A stretch of DNA of 64,000 nucleotides from Acinetobacter tjernbergiae DSM 14971 = CIP 107465 (GTDB lineage: Bacteria > Pseudomonadota > Gammaproteobacteria > Pseudomonadales > Moraxellaceae), in contig NZ_KB894370.1 of assembly GCF_000374425.1 (NCBI RefSeq), positions 1-64,000 on the forward strand, in the 5' to 3' direction. This document shows, in pieces, positions 37,326-44,662 of the stretch. Below the pieces are notes generated by a model. That model was given only the letters and a program-made list of their open reading frames with translations. It was not told the origin of the DNA and made no database searches. Made by a program: the position numbers and the translations under genes. Every line of letters begins with the position of its first letter. Position 1 is the first letter of the stretch.

Positions 37326-37405
37326 GCTTATTTTTAATAAAAATGAGAAAAATTAAAATTAAAATTAAAATTTTTAAAAATAAAATATTGGACACAACTA
37401 ATCAC

Positions 37406-37436
37406 AAAAACCAGATTTCGTGAATCTGGTTTTTAA
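37406..37436 (-). terminator. terminator of the exported DJ-1 family gene
   Basis: A 12-bp perfect stem (AAAAACCAGATT, 37406-37417 with 37423-37434) with a 5-base loop. The T-run lies inside the stem end on the minus strand. Confidence 0.8.
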
Positions 37437-37452
37437 ATATCAATATTAAAAT

Positions 37453-38259
37453 TTAATTTAAACTTTTTAATTGTTTCACGACTGCTTCAGCAATAGCTTT
37501 ACTCGATTGAGGATTTTGTCCAGTAATAATTCGATCATCTGAAATGACATAAGAATTAAAAGGGAGTAAAGCACGTTTATATTTTGCACCATGATCAATT
37601 AATCCATTTTGTAAAGAAAAAGGGACTTGGGATTTGATTCCTGAAAGTGTTTCTTCAATATTGGCGAAACCTGTTACGGTTTTCCCAGCAATCAGAGGTC
37701 TGCCTTTTTCATCTTGTAACGGCAATAATCCACCAACCCCATGACAAACAGCAGAAACAATGCCACCTTGTTGATAAATCTTTTCACTAATATTTTTCAG
37801 CTCTTTATTGTTTGGAAAGTCCCACATCGTGCCATGACCACCCGTATAATAAATTGCTTTATAATTTTTCGGCTCAATTGTATTCGGTGTCAATGTTGTT
37901 TTCAGACGTTGCATAAATTGAGGATCGGCTAAGTGGGCTTTAGCACTACGATCTAAATAAATAGATTTCAAACTACGTTCATCCAAAGGAACAACACCGC
38001 CTTGTGGACTGACAAAATCCATGTCATAGCCAGCAGCCTCGGCAACATCATAAAAATGGGTGAGTTCTGTGAGCCATAATCCTGTTTTATCTGTTCGAGT
38101 TGGATAAGTCGCATGATTGGTCATGACCACTAGAATTTTTCCATTTTGTTTTGTCGCGTGAAGTTGAGATGCTGTTTCAGATGAATATGCATAATTACTT
38201 GCAAAAACAACTGTAAAAATAGGAATTAACCCTTTGCGAATATTCCAAACTTTGAACAT
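37453..38259 (-). CDS. exported DJ-1/PfpI family protein
   Basis: A 268-residue type-1 glutamine-amidotransferase-fold protein with an N-terminal signal sequence (IPIFTVVFASNYAYS), so it should be periplasmic. Catalytic-site segments are KAIYYTGGHGTMWDFPNNKEL and GGIVSAVCHGVGGLL, with the nucleophilic Cys and adjacent His. GLWLTELTHFYDVAEAAGYDMDFVSPQGGVVPLD and GFANIEETLSGIKSQVPF place it with Hsp31-like glyoxalase or chaperone proteins. It is closely similar to the cytoplasmic protein at 41927, and both genes have MerR-type promoters. A periplasmic counterpart for reactive-carbonyl repair is a reasonable inference, not proven. Confidence 0.86.
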   Translation of the reverse strand: MFKVWNIRKGLIPIFTVVFASNYAYSSETASQLHATKQNGKILVVMTNHATYPTRTDKTGLWLTELTHFYDVAEAAGYDMDFVSPQGGVVPLDERSLKSIYLDRSAKAHLADPQFMQRLKTTLTPNTIEPKNYKAIYYTGGHGTMWDFPNNKELKNISEKIYQQGGIVSAVCHGVGGLLPLQDEKGRPLIAGKTVTGFANIEETLSGIKSQVPFSLQNGLIDHGAKYKRALLPFNSYVISDDRIITGQNPQSSKAIAEAVVKQLKSLN

Positions 38260-38289
38260 GACAGGTTCCTCATGAATTACCTGAGTCCA

Positions 38290-38320
38290 ATGCTATGCTT
38301 AAAGTGAGGTTTAAGGTCAA
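38290..38320 (-). promoter_or_regulatory. MerR-type promoter P3 (exported DJ-1 gene)
   Basis: On the minus strand: TTGACC (38320-38315), a 19-bp spacer with TTAAACCTCACTTTAA, then TAGCAT (38295-38290). It is nearly identical to P2. Confidence 0.7.
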
Positions 38321-38410
38321 GCTGTTTGTGTATCAAATCATCATTAGACTTAGATTTAAAATTCTAAAAAATGAAATGATCATAACTTTTCAAAGTTTAG
38401 AATAAAGTCA

Positions 38411-38475
38411 AAAATATCAAGTGCTATGCTAATGATCTTGACAGCCTTGAATAATCTATTTGATACTTTACGCCA
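38411..38475. promoter_or_regulatory. AraC-type boxes upstream of the AraC gene at 38.5 kb
   Basis: AAAATATCAAGTGCTATG (38411-38428) matches 17 of 18 bases of the minus strand at 41377-41360. TTGATACTTTACGCCA (38460-38475) matches 15 of 16 bases of 41368-41383. Both elements therefore recur in the promoter of the alpha/beta hydrolase gene, which indicates a common regulator, most simply the AraC protein encoded just downstream. Confidence 0.6.
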
Positions 38476-38502
38476 CGATAAAATAACAATGAGATCTAAG
38501 GA

Positions 38503-39525
38503 TTGGCTAAACCATTACATCGAAGAATGATTCCAGAAACCTATGTTCAATTATTATTTGAATATATGGAGGCACTGGGGCATGACCCAGAAAAAGTATT
38601 GGGTGAACCTTGGCCAGTTCCAGAGACAAATGGTCTCGGTGGTGTGGCGATTGAACATTGGGAAAATTTATTAAAAACTGCAAAAGATTATTTGAATGAT
38701 CCATTGATTGGCTTACATGTGGGACAAACCATTACTGCGAGACATCTCGGAATCATCGGTGCGGTACTTTCTGCCTGTGATAATTTCTTTACGGCTATAC
38801 AACGTTTTGAGCGTTATCAACGGCTTATTTTTGATGTTATCCCTGCAAATATTCAGCTACTTGCTGACAGCGTAGAATTGAGTTGGGATATTGGTGAATA
38901 TGAGACAGGTGGTTTAGTCGATGAAACTGGTCGGACTGTGATGGTTCAATTTGGCCGAAGTTTGATCCGCGGTAAGGATCGTTTACAAGCGGTACATTTT
39001 ATTCATGAACAACCAGAAGATATCAAACCCTATGAAGAATATTTTGGTTGTCCTGTTCTTTTCGAACAACCGATTCCATTGATTCGATTTGGGTTAGAAA
39101 TGTTAAGTTTACCTTTAAAAAGCCCTGATACAGCTTTGATGACATTACTAGACAAACATGCTGATCAACAGCTTGCGCGCTTACCCCAAGTCGAAGAAAT
39201 TATAGAGCAAGTTCGTAAGCAAATTGCCTATTTACTGCATCAAGGTGAGCCAGAGATTGATCAGCTTGCTGAAAGATTGCATTTGTCACGTCGAACCTTA
39301 CAAAGACGATTAATTGAAGTGGGGACAAGTTTTCGCAAAGAATTAAATCTAGTGCGTTATGAATTAGCAAAATCTTATTTAATCGATCCAAGATTGCAAA
39401 TTATAGATATTGCTCTGTTACTTGGGTATTCCGAACATAGTGCGTTTACCCGAGCCTATAAAGAATGGTCGGGTAAAACACCGCAGCAAGAAAGAGAATA
39501 TTTAAATATAAATTCAATCAATTGA
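38503..39525 (+). CDS. AraC-family regulator (OruR/ArgR-type sensing domain)
   Basis: Up to 340 residues from the TTG at 38503, or 332 from the ATG at 38527. Neither has ideal ribosome-site spacing. The N-terminal domain (VQLLFEYMEALGHDPEKVLGEPWPVPE ... GLHVGQTITARHLGIIGAVLSACDNFFTAIQRFERYQRLIFD) is the sensing domain of OruR-type AraC proteins. The C-terminal HTH pair is intact (IDQLAERLHLSRRTLQRRLIEVGTSF, IIDIALLLGYSEHSAFTRAYKEWSGKTPQQ). A 13-codon frame (38489-38530) ends in ATGA over the ATG at 38527 and might couple translation. It convergently meets the SDR gene 7 bases away. Shared promoter boxes suggest it controls that SDR and the hydrolase. Confidence 0.85.
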   Translation: MAKPLHRRMIPETYVQLLFEYMEALGHDPEKVLGEPWPVPETNGLGGVAIEHWENLLKTAKDYLNDPLIGLHVGQTITARHLGIIGAVLSACDNFFTAIQRFERYQRLIFDVIPANIQLLADSVELSWDIGEYETGGLVDETGRTVMVQFGRSLIRGKDRLQAVHFIHEQPEDIKPYEEYFGCPVLFEQPIPLIRFGLEMLSLPLKSPDTALMTLLDKHADQQLARLPQVEEIIEQVRKQIAYLLHQGEPEIDQLAERLHLSRRTLQRRLIEVGTSFRKELNLVRYELAKSYLIDPRLQIIDIALLLGYSEHSAFTRAYKEWSGKTPQQEREYLNINSIN

Positions 39526-39532
39526 TTTGCTT

Positions 39533-40366
39533 TTAATCATGCTTTTCTGCCAGTTGCATCGTTTGTTTCAGTTGTTTTTGATTGAATCCGATCAGCTCAA
39601 TAATGTTACGAAATAATCCCGGAGCATTGGCAACGAATTTATTACTTTTAGGTACAATCACAATATCTTTGCGTTTTTCAATGCCTTCAACCAGTTCTGA
39701 AACTACAGTTTCAATAGCTACATATTTCCAAATCCCTGTATTACCATTCCATACTGCTTTACCTGCTGGGTTTGATTGTACTGCATCCATCATCGGTGTT
39801 TGGAAGAAGGTGGGGTGAAAACTACCCACGCCAATATTCAAATGTTTAAGTTCCAAACGTAGGCTATCGCACAATGCCCAAACACCTGCTTTGCTTGAAG
39901 TGTAATGCGTGTTTAAAGGGGAATGTACAAATGCTGCTAAGGACGAAATCGCCAATAGATAGCCTTGGGTTTCTTTTACATAAGGTAGCGCAGAACGGAA
40001 AGTACGAAATACACCTGTTAAATTAATATCAATCGTTCGCTCAAAAGTTTCAGGTGCCATATGTTCCAGTGATGCTGGATTACCAACACCCGCATTGGCA
40101 ATCACGACATCAATTTTGCCAAAATGCTTTGCAGCACTTGCCATTGCAGTTTCTAAACTTGCTAAAGAGCAAACATCTGCTTGCCATCCTACTACGACAC
40201 TGTTTCCGCCTAAATCATTTGCTTGTTGTGTGACTTTATTTAAGTCTAAATCTAGTAATGCTAACTTAGCACCTTTATCGCGTAATGCCTGTGCTGTTGC
40301 TTGACCTAAGCCACCCGTTGAACCTGTAATGACGACAACTTTATCTTTTAATTGATATTTACTCAT
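39533..40366 (-). CDS. short-chain dehydrogenase/reductase
   Basis: 277 residues. Classical SDR features are present: VVVITGSTGGLGQATAQALRDKG (cofactor loop), VVIANAGVGNPASLEHM (NAG motif), AISSLAAFVHSPLNTHYTSSKAGVWALCDSLR (Ser, Tyr-x-x-x-Lys). The acidic LALLDLD after beta2 favours NAD over NADP. It oxidises or reduces an unidentified alcohol or ketone. It lies 13 bases downstream of the alpha/beta hydrolase gene and is cotranscribed with it. The pair could open an ester or lactone and oxidise the resulting alcohol. Confidence 0.88.
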   Translation of the reverse strand: MSKYQLKDKVVVITGSTGGLGQATAQALRDKGAKLALLDLDLNKVTQQANDLGGNSVVVGWQADVCSLASLETAMASAAKHFGKIDVVIANAGVGNPASLEHMAPETFERTIDINLTGVFRTFRSALPYVKETQGYLLAISSLAAFVHSPLNTHYTSSKAGVWALCDSLRLELKHLNIGVGSFHPTFFQTPMMDAVQSNPAGKAVWNGNTGIWKYVAIETVVSELVEGIEKRKDIVIVPKSNKFVANAPGLFRNIIELIGFNQKQLKQTMQLAEKHD

Positions 40367-40379
40367 GATTTTTACTCGA

Positions 40380-41288
40380 TTAGATAGCGACTGTACGTTT
40401 TAGAAAATTAATTTGATCATTCACTACATGCTCAAATGCATCACCGATATAAATTTCAAAATGACCATAGTGATAGCGTTTAATTTCTTTTTCAGGAGTT
40501 TGATTGGCATAACGCAAAGTTGCTTTGGAGGGTGCAACACTGTCAGTTTCACAAACACAATATAATACAGGGGCTTTTATTTTCTTGGCTTGACGCCCGG
40601 GATAGTAACGAATGATGTCTAGTGCAAAACGTGCTGCGACATAATTCTTATAATCTGGATCATATTGGGTGAGTTCGAGTGAACCTGAATGTGCATCTGC
40701 TGCATTCATGAGTGCTGTATTACCAGGCGTTGCGGACAAAGGCACCATAACAGGTTCATTTCCCAGTACAGCACCTATGCGATCACGTAATGCCAAAGCC
40801 GTGAGTTTTAACGAAGTCACTGGATTCATGACTAGACTTGACGAAAGTCCATCTGTGAATGGACATTGAGAAATTACCGCACGGATATTTGAATCTTGGG
40901 CAGCCGTAGCTAAAACATGTCCTCCAGAAAAGGATGAACCCCACAGAATAATTTTTGAATGATCTATTCCTGATAATTGACGTGCATAAGCTATCGCAGC
41001 TTTCCAGTCTTCAAGTTGGCGGTTAATGTCTAAAAGTTGTCTTGGTTGACCTTCACTGTCCCCAAAATGCCGATAATCAAAAACAAGGCAAGCATATCCT
41101 GCTGCAACAAAACGTTCTGCAAAAGCAGTTAAACGCATTTTTCGAGTGCCACCAAGCCCATGAGCCATGATGATAATTGGGGAGGGTAATTGCTGATCTG
41201 GACGATATAGATATGCACTACATTTCAGATCACCAGAATTGAAGTAAATATCGCTTGGTTGTGATCTTTCACTATTTTTGCTGCTCAT
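40380..41288 (-). CDS. cytoplasmic alpha/beta hydrolase
   Basis: 302 residues from the ATG at 41288, which has GAGGA nine bases upstream. The frame is open 14 codons further to a start without a ribosome site. The fold is seen in IIIMAHGLGGTRKMRLTAFAERFVAAGYACLVFDYRHFGDSEGQPRQ (oxyanion loop and strand), LWGSSFSGGHVLATA (nucleophilic Ser elbow) and KAPVLYCVCETDSVAPSKATLR near the acid residue. HYGHFEIYIGDAFE holds the catalytic His. There is no signal peptide. It is the first gene of an operon with the SDR. Its promoter region carries the boxes also found upstream of the AraC gene at 38.5 kb. Confidence 0.86.
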   Translation of the reverse strand: MSSKNSERSQPSDIYFNSGDLKCSAYLYRPDQQLPSPIIIMAHGLGGTRKMRLTAFAERFVAAGYACLVFDYRHFGDSEGQPRQLLDINRQLEDWKAAIAYARQLSGIDHSKIILWGSSFSGGHVLATAAQDSNIRAVISQCPFTDGLSSSLVMNPVTSLKLTALALRDRIGAVLGNEPVMVPLSATPGNTALMNAADAHSGSLELTQYDPDYKNYVAARFALDIIRYYPGRQAKKIKAPVLYCVCETDSVAPSKATLRYANQTPEKEIKRYHYGHFEIYIGDAFEHVVNDQINFLKRTVAI

Positions 41289-41359
41289 CGCTATTTCCTC
41301 ATGATGGGGCGTAGCGCTATTTTTGAGCAAAATTAATGTATGAGCTTGATGGAAACCGC

Positions 41360-41383
41360 CATATCACTTGATATTTTACGCCA
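41360..41383. promoter_or_regulatory. AraC-type box upstream of the hydrolase-SDR operon
   Basis: This 24-bp segment, 72-95 bp upstream of the hydrolase start, contains merged copies of both motifs present at 38411-38428 and 38460-38475 (17/18 and 15/16 matches). It is a likely activator or repressor site for the AraC protein at 38503. Confidence 0.6.
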
Positions 41384-41421
41384 ATTTATTTATCCGTTCC
41401 ATAATCGAACTTAATAGCGTA

Positions 41422-41835
41422 TTAATTCTTATCATTTTCATAATATAGATTAAGCAATCGCTGTGCATTTTCCGCACAAGTGATTTCATCAGGTTTATTA
41501 TTAATCGCAAAGATCATCATCCGTAGGTTTTGCTTACTGACTGCTAATTTCTGTTCTAATTCTTCAATGTCTTTGATTTTGCTTTCTAAAATTCCAATAA
41601 GCGTGTCATGATCCCAATTCGTTACATTTGATGGCAAAAAGGCTTTAATTTCTGCGAGTGAAAAGCCGACTTGTTGTGCTTGTTGAATTAGAAAAAGCTG
41701 TTTAAGGTCGTTTTCGCTATATTCTCTATAGCCATTCGATTTACGTTTTGCCTTAGGTAACAATTTGATTTGTTCATAATAACGAATTGTCGGTGTAGTT
41801 AAACCGCTCTGCTTTGATAATTCGCTAATATTCAT
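41422..41835 (-). CDS. MerR-family regulator of the local carbonyl-stress regulon
   Basis: 137 residues. The N-terminal MerR winged HTH is complete: MNISELSKQSGLTTPTIRYYEQIKLLPKAKRKSNGYREYSENDLKQLFLIQQAQQVGFSLAEIKAFL. A dimerisation helix (about 75-110) and a short tail with the only Cys (Cys120) follow. One Cys and no metal-loop Cys pair argue against a metal sensor. Reactive-electrophile sensing as in the NmlR/AdhR subgroup is plausible, though their key Cys is placed earlier. It is divergent from the DJ-1 gene at 41927, and the shared promoter P4 has MerR geometry. Three more such promoters lie within 8.5 kb. Confidence 0.88.
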   Translation of the reverse strand: MNISELSKQSGLTTPTIRYYEQIKLLPKAKRKSNGYREYSENDLKQLFLIQQAQQVGFSLAEIKAFLPSNVTNWDHDTLIGILESKIKDIEELEQKLAVSKQNLRMMIFAINNKPDEITCAENAQRLLNLYYENDKN

Positions 41836-41850
41836 TTTACTGATTTCCTC

Positions 41851-41881
41851 TTGACATTAAAGTTAACTTTAGACTTATAGT
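41851..41881 (+). promoter_or_regulatory. MerR-type promoter P4 (DJ-1 gene / merR divergent region)
   Basis: TTGACA (41851-41856), a 19-bp spacer with TTAAAGTTAACTTTA dyad, TATAGT (41876-41881). It is the best consensus of the four and lies 16 bp from the divergent MerR gene, as expected for an autoregulated MerR operator. Confidence 0.8.
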
Positions 41882-41926
41882 GATGCAAAAGCAAGATCAA
41901 AAATAACGCTAAAGCAGAGGTAAAGC

Positions 41927-42625
41927 ATGTCTAAACGTATATTACATATTGTCACCAATGTATCTGAATATGAAGGAATTGATCAGCCTACAGGTTTGTG
42001 GTTAGGTGAGCTTACCCATGCATATGATGAATTTGAGAAGCAAAACTATATTCAAGATATCGTTAGTCCACTGGGAGGAAAGTCTCCTCTTGAACCAAAA
42101 TCATTAGGGCGTTTCGTTGCTGATCAATCCGTTTTGAAGAGAAAAAATGATGCAGCATTTATGCAACTACTTGAAAACACCAAAAAGCCATCTGAAATCA
42201 ATTGGAAAGATTATGATGTGATTTATTACACGGGTGGGCACGGCGTGATGTGGGATTTTTTGAATAATGTCGAACTCCAAGAAATTACTAAAAAAATTTA
42301 TGAGAAAGGTGGCATAGTTTCTAGTGTTTGTCATGGTTACTGTGGGCTATTGAATGTTCGTCTTTCAGATGGACAATATCTGATAAAAGATAAGAAGTTG
42401 ACTGGCTTTGCATGGAGTGAAGAGATCTTAGCAGGTGTGGCAAAAAAAGTGCCTTATAATGCTGAACAGTTAGCGAAACAACATGGGGCAATTTACTCTA
42501 AAAAAATCATTCCTTTTGCACCCTATGTGGTTCGAGATGGTCATTTGATTACAGGTCAAAATCCTTTTTCTGCTCGCCCAACGGCTCAAGCAATTATTGA
42601 GCGTTTATCGAATGATTCATTCTGA
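41927..42625 (+). CDS. DJ-1/PfpI family protein (cytoplasmic)
   Basis: 232 residues, no signal peptide. VIYYTGGHGVMWDFLNNVELQE and GGIVSSVCHGYCGLLNV contain the nucleophilic Cys and His of DJ-1/PfpI proteins. GLWLGELTHAYDEFEKQNYIQDIVSPLGGKSPLEPKSL and GFAWSEEILAGVAKKVPYNAEQ match the exported protein at 37453 over their whole length. Related proteins act as glyoxalases, deglycases or isonitrile hydratases. The gene is divergent from MerR and driven by P4, so it is probably induced by a reactive small molecule. Confidence 0.88.
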   Translation: MSKRILHIVTNVSEYEGIDQPTGLWLGELTHAYDEFEKQNYIQDIVSPLGGKSPLEPKSLGRFVADQSVLKRKNDAAFMQLLENTKKPSEINWKDYDVIYYTGGHGVMWDFLNNVELQEITKKIYEKGGIVSSVCHGYCGLLNVRLSDGQYLIKDKKLTGFAWSEEILAGVAKKVPYNAEQLAKQHGAIYSKKIIPFAPYVVRDGHLITGQNPFSARPTAQAIIERLSNDSF

Positions 42626-42685
42626 TAATTCATATTTAAATTTTGGAGCTAATTTATATTTCAGAATTTAATTGGAATATTCAAT

Positions 42686-43798
42686 TTATGAACCACGTTT
42701 TTTCATGTCTTGACGAAATTGAATAGGAGTCATTCCACTCCATTTTCTAAATGCACGAGTAAAATTGGCAGGTTGAAGATAGCCAAGATAATTGGCGATA
42801 TTTTGTATTTCCATATCGCTGCTAAGTAAAAGTCTCTCAGCTTCTTTGTATTTAACTTCATCTAGTAAGGTAAGGTAAGATGAGCCTATTTCGTTAAGAT
42901 GCCTTCTTAGGGTTCGGTTTGAAATGTGTAAGCGCTCCGCAACCGTATCTAAACTTGGATAGCCCTTTTCAGGGGTAAGTACTAACTCTGTTTTTACGCG
43001 TAAGCAAATATCTTGAATTTGTTCGGAAAACCGAATTTGTTCTGCTTCACATTGTGCTAAGGCTTGTTGAAAAGCAGATGGGTCTGCCATTTTGGGTGAT
43101 TGGTTCAAGAGTGATGAACTATATCGAATTTGATTTCTATTTTGATTAAACTGAATTGTGGGAAGTTGCTGTTCAAACTTTTGATGATAGGATGGCTCTA
43201 GCCAATCTACCTTTAATTCAACCTCAGAAAAGTTTCTCTCTATTAAAGAACGACCTGTCTGAATAGTTCCGATCATTAAACATTCATAGAAAAAGCGTCT
43301 TAAAACGTCTGCTTGCTCTGGATGGTTACTGATTACGGGATGGGTTTCTTGAATATCAATTATAGATAAGTTTTCTGCTTCATAAAAATCCATTCGATAG
43401 TCTTTCAATCGCATGTTAAAAAACTGTGTTGCAAGTTCAATGGCATGTCGTAAAGAAGGGCTGCTCATTAACGCATATCCCATTGGACCATGTGCGGTTA
43501 GGCGAAGTTTTAAGCCATATTCATAACCTAATCCAGAATCCTTCGCTAAAGTTAAGCTTACCCAAGCCAATTTAGACCATTGAAAAGGTGTAATACGCGC
43601 ATCTAATTGATGAAGTAATGTCAACGGTATTTTACTTTTATGCAAAATCTCCGATGCAGAAAATCCCTTTTCGACCATGATTTCTAATAATAAATGAGCA
43701 TAAGAGATCGGAATACTTGCTTTTGATAGTCCATATGGATCTTTCATTTTTATTTTATCTGTTGGCCGAAAATGATTAGCATTATGTCTTAACTCCAT
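42686..43798 (-). CDS. AraC-family regulator divergent from an SDR-ADC-hydrolase-OYE operon
   Basis: 370 residues. The N-terminal sensing domain is of the OruR type (SYAHLLLEIMVEKGFSASEILHKSKIPLTLLHQLDARITPFQWSKLAWVSLTLAKDSGLGYEYGLKLRLTAHGPMGYALMSSP). The C-terminal HTH is intact (YPSLDTVAERLHISNRTLRRHLNEIG, IQNIANYLGYLQPANFTRAFRKWSGMTPIQFRQ). It is divergent, across 60 bp, from the operon starting at 43859, which it presumably controls. An internal Met at 43747 is an alternative start. It resembles the AraC protein at 38503, in line with the doubled gene content of this region. Confidence 0.86.
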   Translation of the reverse strand: MELRHNANHFRPTDKIKMKDPYGLSKASIPISYAHLLLEIMVEKGFSASEILHKSKIPLTLLHQLDARITPFQWSKLAWVSLTLAKDSGLGYEYGLKLRLTAHGPMGYALMSSPSLRHAIELATQFFNMRLKDYRMDFYEAENLSIIDIQETHPVISNHPEQADVLRRFFYECLMIGTIQTGRSLIERNFSEVELKVDWLEPSYHQKFEQQLPTIQFNQNRNQIRYSSSLLNQSPKMADPSAFQQALAQCEAEQIRFSEQIQDICLRVKTELVLTPEKGYPSLDTVAERLHISNRTLRRHLNEIGSSYLTLLDEVKYKEAERLLLSSDMEIQNIANYLGYLQPANFTRAFRKWSGMTPIQFRQDMKKRGS

Positions 43799-43804
43799 CT
43801 CACG

Positions 43805-43850
43805 CTCAAGTTTTACATCTTAGATACTAAGATCATTCTGTTGACTTGAG
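43805..43850. promoter_or_regulatory. nested inverted repeats in the AraC/SDR divergent promoter
   Basis: A perfect 17-bp dyad ATCTTAG-ATA-CTAAGAT (43817-43833) sits inside a wider CTCAAG (43805-43810) / CTTGAG (43845-43850) pair. They fill most of the 60-bp gap between divergent genes, so they are likely operator sequence. Confidence 0.5.
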
Positions 43851-43858
43851 TATTTAAG

Positions 43859-44662
43859 ATGAGCTTACCTCGTCCCCTGAAAGAATCTCCCGTTGTAATC
43901 ACAGGTGCATCATCTGGTATTGGTGAAGAACTTGCTAAGCAATTCGCTGCACGTGGCTATTCGCTTATTTTAGTTGCTCGACGAGTCGATAAGCTTGCGC
44001 TGCTTGCTGCCAATTTACGCCAAGAATATCAAGTAGAGGTGAATCTACGCCCATGTGATCTTGCTGATCGTCAAGAAAGAACTAAATTTCGCAAAGAGTT
44101 GGAAAAGATCAATGTTTCTATTCTATGCAATAACGCAGGTTTTGCCACTTTTGGTCGATTACAGGAATTAGATGCTGACCGAGAGCGTGAAGAAACAGAA
44201 GTGAATGCAGTTGCTGTACAGGATCTCACTTTAGCGGTATTACCTAAAATGATTCAGCGTAAAACAGGAGCAATTTTAATTGTAGGTTCTACATCGGGTC
44301 ATCAACCGACGCCAGCAAACGCGACTTATGCTGCGAGTAAAGCCTTTGCGAACTCATTTGCTGAATCACTGCATAGTGAACTAAGTGGTACGGGCGTGAC
44401 ATGTACCTTGTTAGCTCCTGGTCCAACGATAACAGGCTTTAATGAAGTTGCTGGGATTTCAAAAATTGATGGTGTTGGTGGCAATTTTGTTTGGGTTACA
44501 GCGGAACGAGTTGCTAAAGAAGCGATTCAAGGTATGGCTTGTAATCGTCGTATTGTAATTCCAGGTTTTATTGCACAAGCGCAAACTTTGGGTGGACGTT
44601 ATACCCCACGAATCATCTTACTCCCAATATTAAAGCAAGTATTTTCGAGATTAAAAGCATGA
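43859..44662 (+). CDS. short-chain dehydrogenase (DltE/YqjQ-like SDR)
   Basis: 267 residues. VVITGASSGIGEELAKQFAARGYSLILVARRVDKL (the Arg-Arg after beta2 suggests NADPH), ILCNNAGFATFGRLQELD, and LIVGSTSGHQPTPANATYAASKAFANSFAESLHSEL with Ser and Tyr-x-x-x-Lys are standard SDR features. The C-terminal VTAERVAKEAIQGMACNRRIVIPGF is common in this subgroup. It is the first gene of an operon: its stop overlaps the start of the ADC-fold gene (ATGA at 44659-44662). It probably interconverts a keto/hydroxy intermediate of the pathway. Confidence 0.88.
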   Translation: MSLPRPLKESPVVITGASSGIGEELAKQFAARGYSLILVARRVDKLALLAANLRQEYQVEVNLRPCDLADRQERTKFRKELEKINVSILCNNAGFATFGRLQELDADREREETEVNAVAVQDLTLAVLPKMIQRKTGAILIVGSTSGHQPTPANATYAASKAFANSFAESLHSELSGTGVTCTLLAPGPTITGFNEVAGISKIDGVGGNFVWVTAERVAKEAIQGMACNRRIVIPGFIAQAQTLGGRYTPRIILLPILKQVFSRLKA

